A stretch of DNA of 64,000 nucleotides, from positions 9,676,914 through 9,740,913 of the forward strand of contig NC_089321.1 of the NCBI RefSeq assembly GCF_036669915.1, in the 5' to 3' direction. The position numbers and the translations under genes were made by a program. This DNA is from Pocillopora verrucosa. Its lineage: Eukaryota > Cnidaria > Anthozoa > Scleractinia > Pocilloporidae. The notes beneath the pieces were generated by a model. That model was not told the origin of the DNA and ran no database searches. It saw only the letters and a list, made by a program, of their open reading frames with translations. Below, in pieces: positions 11,161 through 21,348 of the stretch (position 1 is the first letter of the stretch; each line of letters opens with the position of its first letter).

Positions 11161-14100
11161 CCCTTGGTGAGTTAGAGCGGGAACGATATCCACCACCGCC
11201 ATAGTAATCTCTATGACGATGACTGTCCCTTGAATAATATTCCCTGTCCCGAGGGTAGTCATCATAGTTACTCTTGCGATAGTTTCGGTGCCTTGAAAAA
11301 AAAAGTTAGGGAATATGTAAGTATGAAGCTGGTGAAGAGAAGTTACTGGAAATGCTGTGATACATCCTCAGAGGTGCACTTCCTCTTAATTTTAAGAATT
11401 TCCAAAAAGGGGACTAAACACATGGAGGAATGAGTGGACTTCTTAGAGTGGGGGGCTTACTGTTTTGTTTGATTACCAGTAAGCGCCCAGCATCAAATAA
11501 GCACCCACCCCCAATAAAAACACAAAAACAAAATAAAAAACCATGAAGAGCACAAGAGAAGGGTTTGATCATTATTTCTTTACCGGCTTATAATCTCTCA
11601 ATAAACTGTCTATGGTACATTGACACATTTGTTACAATTTTTTATAAATTTGCTTCTGAGTGAAATTGGTGAAATATGAACAAATTAGACTCACTGTGTT
11701 GCTTTCCCCATATAAACTCCTGGAGTGGGTGTGTGGGCTCTTTTAGTAATGGAGTAGTCGACACGAATGCGCCGACTGTCAATTTCTAAACCGTTGGTAC
11801 ACTGCTTTGCCTGTGGGTGCAAAAAAAGTGAGCACATCCATAAGGAGTCATCTTGGTAAGCTGTTGAACTGTTTTGGAGTATTAGTGATTGGTAATAAGA
11901 TCCTTCTTGCACCACCACTACAGAAAATAAATTGCAGTTTAGCTAAAAAAAAAAAGCATGATTCAGTAATTAACTACACTGTTAAAAAGGTAATCATATT
12001 GCAAGAATCCCTTTGTGACTTCAAAGAAATTGTCACAGTTAGGTAACCAACCTCTCTTGCATCATCACTACTTTCATAGTAGACAAATCCAAAGCCTCTT
12101 GACCTCCCAGTCTGTGGAAATTTAAAAAAGCAGTGGAGATTTGTAATTGTGTGTGTAAGAAAACCTTTATTCAGTCTTGTGGACATCCAACAAAAGTTAC
12201 AACAGTCTACATCTGTTTTGTCTTGTTTTTTTTTTTGGACTCACTTTACTCTTCTTGTCTTTTTTTTTTTTTTTTTTAAAAAACCTTACTCTTTCAGCAC
12301 CCCAAACATTTTAATAAAGGGTTCATTGTTCATTGCCTCTATGATAATTGTTGTAAGAAAATGCAATAAACGTATGTTCTGAATTTAATTACACGTATGC
12401 TTGAGTATCAAGCCTTCTCTGAGTGTTCCGAGCATGCTTGAAATCTACTACTTTCTGAGACACCATTTCTAGCATTTCGGAACATATTCTAGTAAACTTT
12501 TTAAGTCAGACATTTGTGTTTGAATTAATTAAAAAATACTTAGTTACTGTCTTTTATCACAATTCACAAAGTACCAACCCAAGAAGGTGTAACAGCCCGC
12601 AGGCTTCTGCTGCCTAATGCCTCCTCATGACAACCCTGCTCTATATTTGACATAGATCAAAGTTTCCTACCTGACGATCATATACAATCTGGATACTCTC
12701 AACACTGCCATACTTCTCAAAGTACTGTCGCAAATCTCTTTCAGTAGTGTACAAGCTTAATCCAAAAATTCCAAGACAGTTACTGGCTTCTGGGTTATCC
12801 TAACAAAAGCAAACAAATGATAAGCCAGAGATTGCATTGGCACAGAAATAATGTAAGTTATACAAATACATTTAGGAAGAAATATAACCAAACTTTTAAT
12901 GTGTACTGTGTTCCTTTACTAATTCACTTCATTTGCTTTAAAAAGGTTAACAGTTTTCTTTTTTTAATGTTCATGACATTAATGTAATTAAATTGTTGAA
13001 AATGAATACATCATTGTGGTTCTTAAGGCTGATACAAGCTCAGCACTGTCTTATGCCTTAAGACCCTAACATCAGTATGTAAATCCTCCAAACTGTTCTA
13101 CATACATTTCCTAAGACAGTGACTGGGAGATGGAATTTTCTGCTAGGTCTCTCTTATTCATAGCACCAAAACCAGTTTATTCAAGGAGAAGGTCACACAG
13201 AGTATAGAGCCCCTTCCCTTCCTGCCCTGTGGAAAAATGTTTGGGTCCCCAATTCACACAAATAGGATGGCGCCAGGACCCACACTGAAAAATCCTTAAG
13301 CCATCCCTGTAAGAACTCAACAATAAAAAGCAAAACTTCTCTCAGAAAAAACATGAAAATTAGTTTACCCGGCTTCCAACATGACGCTTCCTTGAAGAGA
13401 GAGGTGAAACACTCCTTGATCTAGATTTTAAAAGAGAAGATGTACATGTATTGTTACAAATATGAGAAAAATCTGTGCTCAAAGGCACTTTTTACATATT
13501 TGCCAACATTTATCTCATAAAGAAAAACCTAAAAAAAGAAAAGAGAAATGGGAATTCTTTGAGAGCAAAGCAAAACCAAATTCTAAGTCAAACTTGACCA
13601 CCATAAATCTACCTCTGAATGAAACTCATATCAACGTTTCCTTGGCCCATTTTCTTACAACATCTTCTGATAGCTTCCTTGAAAAAATAGCTGCTTCTGG
13701 AAGAGCAAGTTACTTTTCTGAAATTACAATGTACTGCACCAGTTACCTTTTGTGTCTGTAGTGATAGGGGCTGCGAGAGTGAGATCTGGACTTTCTCCTT
13801 TTCCTTGTGTGTGAACGGGACCTTGACCTGCTGCGGGAAGGTGAGCGGCGTCTACGACGTGAACGGCTCCTACTTCGTGACCTTGATCGATCTCTTGAGT
13901 AACGTGACCCAGAACGTGATCTTGATCGAGACCGAGATGCTGAGCGGGATCTTGAATGAGATCTTGAACGAGACTTGGAGCGAGATCTGGAGCGTGAAGC
14001 TGATCTTGAGCCTGCACCATTGTAGTCAGCACCTTGCTCGTCATCTCTGTCACTTACATCCTGTTGAACACAACACAACTTTCAAAATATAATCATAACA

Positions 14101-14935
14101 TAACTATAGAATGATAAAGAACAGCCCTGGTTTTTCATTCTCATTCAATACTCAAGTAATAATACATGGTCCCTTATCTCTTCCGTAAAATATTGCAATA
14201 TTGTCAGCTGCTCATTGTTTATATGCTCCAGTTAATGAGGTTGACCAATTGAACATTGCCATATTTTGAACAATGTTCAGCTGTTGAAGACCACGCACTG
14301 CCAAGCACAATGAAAAGACTAAACAAAAAAAATAAAGCCTGACCTTCCCTTAACTTTTAAACCCAAGGAATATCTCACATCAAATTAATTGTTACTGTTA
14401 GAATCACCCCTGAATCAAACATTGAGAAAATGGGAAATAACTGCTGAAAAAAGAAGCTCTTAATAGTAAAACAAATTCTTCCTGTTGGTACCATAGGAAA
14501 TGTTTAGATAATAGTAAGGAGAATATGCTTATTGATTTTAGGGTGTAAAGGGCTGACGGAGCTGAAGTAATGCAAATCGTGTTCTACCCATCAAAGTTCC
14601 CAATGTACTAAGCTTCACACATGGCTAAAAGTCCACGAGGATTTATTTGTAAGTTCCCATACAGGCAAGCTACAGAAACATACTAGCACAGAGTCACATT
14701 TAATTGAATCGAGGGCACACTCAAAATAAATGTTCATAGAGTATGCTACTGCAATGGATTTAAGCAAACACATGCAGAATTAGGAAAAATGCAGTTCATT
14801 CAAACAACACGAGCGACGAAATTTAACGAGCCATTCAAACTACCCTGACAACTTGTTTGTGACTAACGCACTCAACCAAGCTAACACTCTACTTACCTTT
14901 TCTTCGGAACCATCTCTATCATCAAGATCACTCAT
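11161..14935 (-). CDS. TRA2: Transformer-2 homologue, SR-type splicing factor (last exon unresolved)
   Basis: TRA2 binds GAA-rich exonic enhancers through one RRM and recruits the spliceosome through flanking RS domains in the nucleus. Exons (minus strand): 14897-14935, 13747-14060, 13369-13420, 12671-12799, 12052-12111, 11695-11810, 11161-11291. All junctions are GT-AG and in phase, giving 280 residues before a missing short tail; vertebrate TRA2 has about 282-288. The start is [13 protein letters not shown]. Exon 2 encodes a long Arg-Ser domain. [14 protein letters not shown] linker matches the STRRRHVGNR-type motif before the RRM. RRM motifs IFGLSL (RNP2) and RGFGFVYY (RNP1) are intact, followed by the diagnostic [20 protein letters not shown] linker. 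A Gly/Tyr/Arg-rich tail follows. The gene is head to head with PAXX. A MITE copy sits in intron 1. Confidence 0.9.
14345..14560. mobile_element. MITE-like element, family A (in TRA2 intron 1)
   Basis: This copy shares the family A landmarks: CCCTGAATCAAACATT, then CAAATTCT, GGAAATGT, and an end GGTGTAAAGGG. It is diverged from the copies at 18597, 20948 and 28564. Confidence 0.6.
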
Positions 14936-15322
14936 GATCGCTTAAAGATGATTTCTATTGTAAAAATTCGCTACAATCTTCCACACAGTTTTCGACTCAG
15001 CAGATGGCGGGACCGCGAGGAAGCTATCCCAGCATTCCTGGCGTAGAAACAACCCGACGATAGCCGGAGTTGTCCGAGTGACGTACGGCAATTTATGATC
15101 GTGAAATTATCTTTCCCTTATCGTTTTGGTAGCTTTACCAGACAAAAGGGTCACAGCCATGTATATTTTTGTCAAAATACGCGCATTTTTAATCTAGTGA
15201 AATAAAACGAGCGAATTCAACAAAGTTAACGACAAAGGCAGTTTGAGCCCCTTGCGGTCCTTTTCGTGTAAGGTCCACCCCGAGGGTGTCCGAACACGCT
15301 AGTGCACGGAAAAGTAGCCATC
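14936..15322. promoter_or_regulatory. Bidirectional promoter between TRA2 and PAXX
   Basis: Only 387 bp separate the two divergent start codons. The interval is GC-richer than its surroundings and holds a YY1-like AGATGGCGG (around 15002) and several CpG sites. Shared promoter function is inferred from the arrangement. Confidence 0.5.
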
Positions 15323-18300
15323 ATGGCGAATGCATCAGGAGGGTCCATTGATTTGGCCTCTTTGATGAGGACAAATAAAGTGGAGGCGCTTCACGCTACT
15401 GCCAGTTGTGGACCTACGAGATTTCTTGTGTGGACACGGCTACCTGAAGACAGTTCTACCTGGATTTTGAAGTACGTTTCGCTGTTTATTCTGCGATTTA
15501 TCTTTTATGCGCAATTTAGCTAGGAGAACTTAGTGATAGACAAAATTTCTTTTTTTTATCACTAGGCTGGATTGATTTATAAAATTCCATGTTTGTCAAG
15601 TGTAAAGTAGTAATGTTATGCATCCATAGATTATTTCGTTTGCAAAATCCTAGACGCTGAGGAGGAAAAACGTTCATTTTCGATTTTATTTTAATCTTCC
15701 GTAAGCAAAGAACTCCAAGACACTCTAGTCCTGATCTGCCGGATTCGTGCCAAAATTTCAAATTTCACTTTCCTGGAGGTTTAGAATCTGGGATAAAAAT
15801 TTGATCCCATTTTCCCCTTTAAACTGCATGCAGATGTATGGGATTGGAAAGTAAAAATTGTGAGATTTTATCGTCATTTTTATTTGATCATCATCATCAT
15901 CAACATTATTGTCATATGCATCTTTATCTTAACCAGAATTTAGAGGGCAGAGGGAAGAATTGAGGTTAAAAAAAATTCATGTTTCGTCGTCTTTGCCATC
16001 AACGCCATCACTATTATCATTTCACCATTATCATTATTATCATTTTTCACTGCACCTTTGCATAGATGGGCGCGGGCTTTGCTCCATGATCACATCCTAC
16101 CAAATGTATCTAGCTAGGAGATGATATTACAGACTAGAACATCCAAAATATTAATTAAATATTTTTTTTAATGAAATTACCATCCATGATGCAATTATGC
16201 TCCTCTGCGAGGTGTTTTGTTTTTGCACCATGTAATGACAAACTGCATGATTTCAATTCTTTTGGGCTGATAAGGAGATTATAATTAGATGGTGCATGAC
16301 TGTATTGATAAAGCAATGAAATATCAGAGAAAAACCTGATTAACCCTTTAACTCCCATGAGTGACCAAGACAGAATTTCTCCTTACTATATCTATAAAAT
16401 ATCATGCAGACAAGTGATGGGAATAAAGAAAAATATAAATTATAGGATTACTAATTGATCTGATGCCAAATTCTCTAAACTAACATAATGAGAATTGTTT
16501 GGCAGACAGTAAGGAGAATTGCTAATGAGATCTTGGGAGTTAAAGGGTTAAATACTTTTTAGTTGTTTGAAAGAGTACATAATAACAGCTGTTATTGTTG
16601 TTGTTTTTATGTTTACTTAGTGCTACTGATGGCGTCAATGTCTGGCACTCACAACTGGACTTAGAGCAACTGGATTCTCATGTAAGGGTCATATAAGAGC
16701 ACTGTAAAGAGTTTAAAAGCTGATGCTTTGAGGGTTAGCCCTTTGTGAATCGCTCTAATGAAGGGCTTATGCTGGAAACATCAGCTTTTGAACTCTTTGC
16801 AGTGGCCAATTTATTGCATCCACCATGTTGAGTTCAAAGTCTGCCTAGTTTCTAAGCCTTGCACTTGGAGAGATGTGTCTTCTTTAGCAGATTTTTTAAA
16901 AAATTTACAATAAAACAATTCAAATTTGGTTCAGCAGATAACTCAGACCTTGGTTTTTGTTATTCGTGATATCAGTCTCAACCTCATCTAATAATTCATA
17001 ATGTTTGCAGAGAGAGCTGGCAGAAATTGACAAATATGAAGCCTACTTTTCAATGTTCAGGTAATATGTCCTTTTTCCTTTTGCAAATAAATGGAAATTT
17101 GTAAAATTACATTATTCATTTGCTTCTTATCACATATTGTACCCCTTTCAAATAGTTCTGCTTAACCCTGCTGTGAGCAAATGGCAGTTTTAATATATAC
17201 TGCAGAGGGATACAGTGTAGGTAAAGGTGAGCAGGTTAGGCCACTCCTCTAGTCCAGAGATATACTAGTACATTAAATCTGTTAAGAGGCCTTTGCCTTT
17301 ATGGTTTTCCCATCTAGAGACTGAAAAAAAAAGGTTTAATCTCCAATCACCCCTCAAAGAAACACATTTCAGATTCAGGAGAGAACCTTGATAGAATGAT
17401 GGAGAGTAACTGGCATGAAATCCAGGGGAAGAGCAGTACTGTTATTCTGATTGCTTCAGGAGAGCTGGGGCTCTCTGTTCCAGATTGATATGTTGGTTTT
17501 TAACTATTTTGACAACTGATGAATGATGTTGCTTTTTTTGTAATACCAGGTCTGGCTTTCAAAATAGCTCCATATCTTTGGCACAGTTACCTAACAAAGT
17601 AATTCTAACAGTTGGCGAGGGTATTCCATCTCTGAGCTATGATCTCAGCGAGGCAAAGGCAATTGAAAAGAAGACAGAGTTGCAACTAATTCTCTTCAAA
17701 TTAGCTGATAAAGTAGCTGAACTGACTCAAGAATTAAAAGGTAAATGAATTTATTACTAAATGAGGCACAGCTTATGCATAATTGACTTAAGAGGATTTG
17801 GAATGCTACAGAACTGAAAAAAGTAATTCCTAATTCTTTTTTCATAACATATCTATGAGTATCATTCATTATATTTAATCATTCTGATACATTTAATATA
17901 ATTTTTTTTTTTTTAGTATCTTCTGATTCACTGGAAAGACTAAAGACTCAAAAGGTATTCATCTATATCTTCTCCTTCCTGCCAGAGATATTGCACTAAT
18001 CTCCGGGTTCATACTGTAAGTTGTGGAACCTCACCTTTTACCCTCTGGGCAGGGTCGTTCAAAGATGGGTCAGGATAACCCAGGGATAGTGTGAAATTTG
18101 ATTTCAAATCTGAAAGCTTTAGAAGAAAATTCAGTTGAATTATTTTTATCTACAATTTGATAATTTTCCCTATTCCTAAAAGAATAGGGAAAATTATCCC
18201 CAAAAGGCTCTTAAATAGAGAAGTAAAGAAACCAAGTTTAAAATTTAACCTTTGGTAATTACTAATTGGCCTTCAAACAACTGAGCCTGATTCATTGCCC

Positions 18301-20159
18301 ATATGTGCTTTGCACTTGGGCCTTGAATCCGAGCAGAAAAACCTGGTCTCTAACGTACACTATGACCTCGAACTCAGTTAGTTAGAGGTTTTGGTGGATT
18401 GGAAAATATTTGGCCCATGATATACAGACTGTGTGCAGCAAGGAACAAGCCAGACATATACCCACCCTCCCCTCCCACTCAGTTGATGGGTACGTGTTAT
18501 TAACCAGACTAATCTCCTTTTTATTTTTCTTAACATAGTATGGGGCTCCTGGTGAATTATCAACATTTGGTAAGTATGGTATTAACTCTATATTTACCCT
18601 TTAACCCCTAAGAGTGACTGAAATCTAATTTCTCCTTACCATATCACCCTGAATCAAACATTAGGGTCAGGAGAATAAAGGAAATGATCACGTGCGAAAA
18701 AGCTCTTGATTGCTAGACAAATTCTCCATGTCAGCATCCTATGAAATGTTTAGAGAACAGTATAGAGGATTTACATACTTATGTTAAGGTGTATAGGGTT
18801 AGGAAGCATGGTGGTAAAAGCATTCATTTAAAAAAAAAGACACACTTTCCTGAATTACCAGTTAGTTATTCATTTTATTATTAACACCTTTAGATATTCC
18901 TGCTAAAAAGACAACCCAAGCAGTCCCAGTTAAGAGAAAACAAGGTCGCAGTCTTATTAACCCAGGAAGCAGAAAGTAAGTATTATATAGAACTATTTTT
19001 ATTAATAACATTATGTAGATAATTGATTATTAATCTGCAAATTAAAAGTTGTGACTCGAAAAACCCTTTTTGTTGGAGGGGCTGCTTGGAAAAAAGCCCT
19101 CATGGAGCTCTGATGGACTGTTAGATTCTCGTTCTAATTCGTCTTAAAATTCCTTGTGAAACACAATTTGGAGAACTTGATGTGGCATCAAAAGTCATTT
19201 GTTGTAGTCCTTACTCACTGCACATTTATTTATTATTTAAGAAAGGCAATTGTATTGATCAGTTACTATGTTTCTCTACTCTTTTCTTGGTCAAGGGCCA
19301 AGGAAAATGTTGAACTGTTTGCCCTTTAACCCCTGAGCGTGACTGGTGCCCAGTTTCTCTTTACATTCACTACTGAATCAAACACTGAAGTTATGAGAGT
19401 GCTGGAAATAACCACCCACTAAAGAAGCTCTCCATTGTTCAAAAAATTCTACTTTTCATTACCGTATGAAATGTATAGAGAGGGGTATAGAGAATACATA
19501 TAATTATATATAAATGTTGGGGTAGAGTCTACCTTGGCATAAAGTGCTGAATGCTGTGGTAGCAGAGCTGAGTATATATAAGTGAAAGAATCAAAGAGGA
19601 TGCATCAATTCTCTGTTACTCTGAGTTTCACGCCTAAGCGCTCGTCAGACAGCGTTCAGGTGGAAAGTTCTGTCTGACAAGCACTTAGGCGCGAAACTCA
19701 GAGTAACAGAGAATCGATGCATCCTCTTTGATTCTTTCACTTATTATACATATATATTGGGGCTTAAGGGTTAAGATAGAAGACAAGAAGAGAACACCTG
19801 TTTCCTTGTAATTTTTAATCCCTAATATATGGCAGTTAAAGTTTGGTATAATTATACTTTTTGGTCAACACAACTTTTTATTTGTTGAGCAAAAAAAAAA
19901 TTAAACAAGGAATACCTCTAACTCTATCTGAATGACATGCTAGTCTATAGTGTGTGGTTATTTTTTACCCCAAAAAATTTTAAAAAATTAATAAAATAAA
20001 AGTGGCCAAGAAATTTTGGTAAATGAACACTTGCAGGTTGTGCATGAAAATTTTGGAAAAGCAAACCATTAATCTTTATAAGAAAGAGAGCTGAATTAGT
20101 TTTTTCTCTTTCCTTTCTTCTACAGATTAAAACCAGCTAAAGGAGTACAGTTTGATTAG
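15323..20159 (+). CDS. PAXX: PAXX, non-homologous end-joining factor
   Basis: PAXX is the small XRCC4-superfamily protein that stabilises Ku at DNA double-strand breaks. Exons: 15323-15471, 16621-16681, 17011-17060, 17550-17740, 17917-17954, 18539-18569, 18894-18975, 20126-20159. All are GT-AG and in phase, giving 211 residues (human 204). The start ATG lies in ATCATGGCG; upstream in-frame sequence has only a GTG. The N-terminal head (residues 1-110) carries the family pattern PTRFLVWTRL, then NATDGVNVW. Exon 4 gives the LSYDLSEAKA strand and the coiled coil. The C terminus SLINPGSRK...KPAKGVQFD matches the vertebrate Ku-binding tail (SLINPGFKSKK...GVDFD); the V-x-F pair known to contact Ku is present. 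AATAAA at 20395-20400 is a likely poly(A) signal. Introns 6 and 7 carry family A MITEs. The gene is very likely functional. Confidence 0.92.
16340..16550. mobile_element. MITE-like element, family B (PAXX intron 1)
   Basis: The element is bounded by TTAACCCTTTAACTCCCATG on the left and GGGAGTTAAAGGGTTAA on the right, a terminal inverted repeat of about 17 bp. Interior landmarks GTGACCAAGACAGAATTTCT and GGCAGACAGTAAGGAGAATT recur at 29028, 44797 and 46750. Confidence 0.7.
16690..16860. repeat. Foldback repeat with ATGAAGGGCT...GGAAACATCAGC core
   Basis: ACTGTAAAGAGTTTAAAAGC and GCTTTTGAACTCTTTGCAGT face each other around a short loop, making an imperfect palindrome of about 105 bp. The same core (TGATGAAGGGCTAACACTGG) occurs at 29790, showing a dispersed family. 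Confidence 0.55.
18051..18297. mobile_element. MITE-like element, family C, copy 2, with a perfect 17-bp hairpin
   Basis: This is a diverged second copy of the element at 7022-7262 (shared GAAAGCTTTAGAAGAAAATT and the CTTCAAACAACTGAGCC end). It lies in PAXX intron 5. Inside, GATAATTTTCCCTATTC (18159-18175) and its exact reverse complement (18182-18198) surround a 6-base loop. Confidence 0.65.
18597..18805. mobile_element. MITE-like element, family A (PAXX intron 6)
   Basis: Bounded by CCCTTTAACCCCTAAGAGTG and GTTAAGGTGTATAGGGTTA. It shares the CACCCTGAATCAAACATTA and GCTCTTGATTGCTAGACAAA blocks with the other family A copies. Confidence 0.7.
19322..19790. mobile_element. Family A MITE interrupted by a foldback insertion (PAXX intron 7)
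   Basis: The left part (19322-19520) follows family A through ACTGAATCAAACACTGAAG and GAAATGTATAGAGA. The expected right end (GGGGCTTAAGGGTTAAG) appears only at about 19760, after the palindrome at 19578-19744. This reads as a second element inserted into the first. Confidence 0.55.
19578..19744. repeat. Large near-perfect palindrome (~70-bp arms)
   Basis: The left arm begins ATAAGTGAAAGAATCAAAGA and the right arm ends with its reverse complement. The arms stay complementary through ATGCATC, CTCTGTTACTCTGAGTTTC and GTCAGACAG with only a few mismatches, leaving a loop of about 20 bases. No coding capacity. It could be a foldback transposon or a recent inverted duplication. Confidence 0.8.
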
Positions 20160-21348
20160 ATGCAAAATTCAATTCCACTTAAATCATTTCACAATTTAGT
20201 TTTTTCCTCTTACTAGTTAGATTTTTTGAAAGCCAAAATTTTTCAGAAATTAGAGTCCATTTATTGTCTCTTACTGCAATCAATATGTACAGTAACATTT
20301 GTTTGTGAGAAATTAAAAACATTGTTTTGTACTGCCTTGACACAACTATTTCCAGAGTAGGAATCAATGTGCATTAGGTATAAATGGCACAAAAAATAAA
20401 GAAATGAAAGTGAGCTGTCTTCAAATCATTACTAGTTGTATACTTTTGGATGCTTCAATTACTTTGTTTTGCTAAAGTAATGGAATTCATAACTGTTGTT
20501 TGTCTTCAATTTTTTGAGTCGTTTTTCTCCCAAAGGTGCTAGTCTAATACTGTCTTGTTACAATTTGATTTTGCTTTCAAGCCAACAAGTTCTTACAACT
20601 AAAAAAGGGATAATATAATGAGGAAATTGTCTTGATCTAACTTCAAATTATCATGGTTCATGACAAATATTTATTTTGTTATCTGTCTGTGATTATGTAA
20701 ACAATGATGGCATGTATTTTTGTGTCCACTGTGCAAGTGTAAGAGCCGTAGAAGGGGCCTTAAGCCAACTACCTCACCTGCAAGACTAAACCTTCCCAAA
20801 AATAGAATTACAGTTGATTCCTGCCACTAAAAGACAAAAATGAGTCCAGGACAGACACTTTGTGCTCAAAGTTTTTTGTCGTAGAGACTGACTTTATTAT
20901 GCTTATGTTACTTGAGAGGAAGGAAGAGAAAGCCATGTGTTGAATTTAACCCTGTACACCCCAACAGTACCACCAATATTCATATTCTCCAAACTCTTCT
21001 TCCCACATTTCCTATTTTACTGACAAGGAGAATTTGTTCAACAATCAAGAGCTTCTCATATTGGTGATCATTTCCTTTATTCCTGTAGCCTTAATATGTG
21101 ATTCAGGGGTGATACTGTAAGGAGAATTTAGATGCTAGTCGCTCCAGGGGGTTAAAAGGGTAAGGCAGAGTATTTCTGTGATCATTGAATTTGAAGGGGG
21201 ATGAACAACAGATTGAATTGTTACTGCGAATGAATGATCCCCTTTGCAGATGTTGGTTGGTCTTAACATACAAGTTAATGTGATGAGAGTGGTCAAATGA
21301 CATCTGCAAAGGAAATTGTGTACAGCTTTGTCAGATAAACTTGCTATA
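20160..21348. other. PAXX 3' region, family A MITE (reverse) and zinc-finger gene 5' region
   Basis: The PAXX poly(A) signal is at 20395. A family A MITE in reverse orientation covers about 20948-21170. A 12-bp stem (CCTTTGCAGATG with its complement near 21301-21312) closes a 45-base loop just upstream of the zinc-finger gene. An upstream 5' exon of that gene could lie here, but I could not fix one. Confidence 0.5.

Noticed and set aside
13724-14092. Additional frames overlapping TRA2 exon 2 on both strands
   Set aside because: They are shadows of the repetitive Arg-Ser codons; the RS-domain frame alone joins the other exons in phase.
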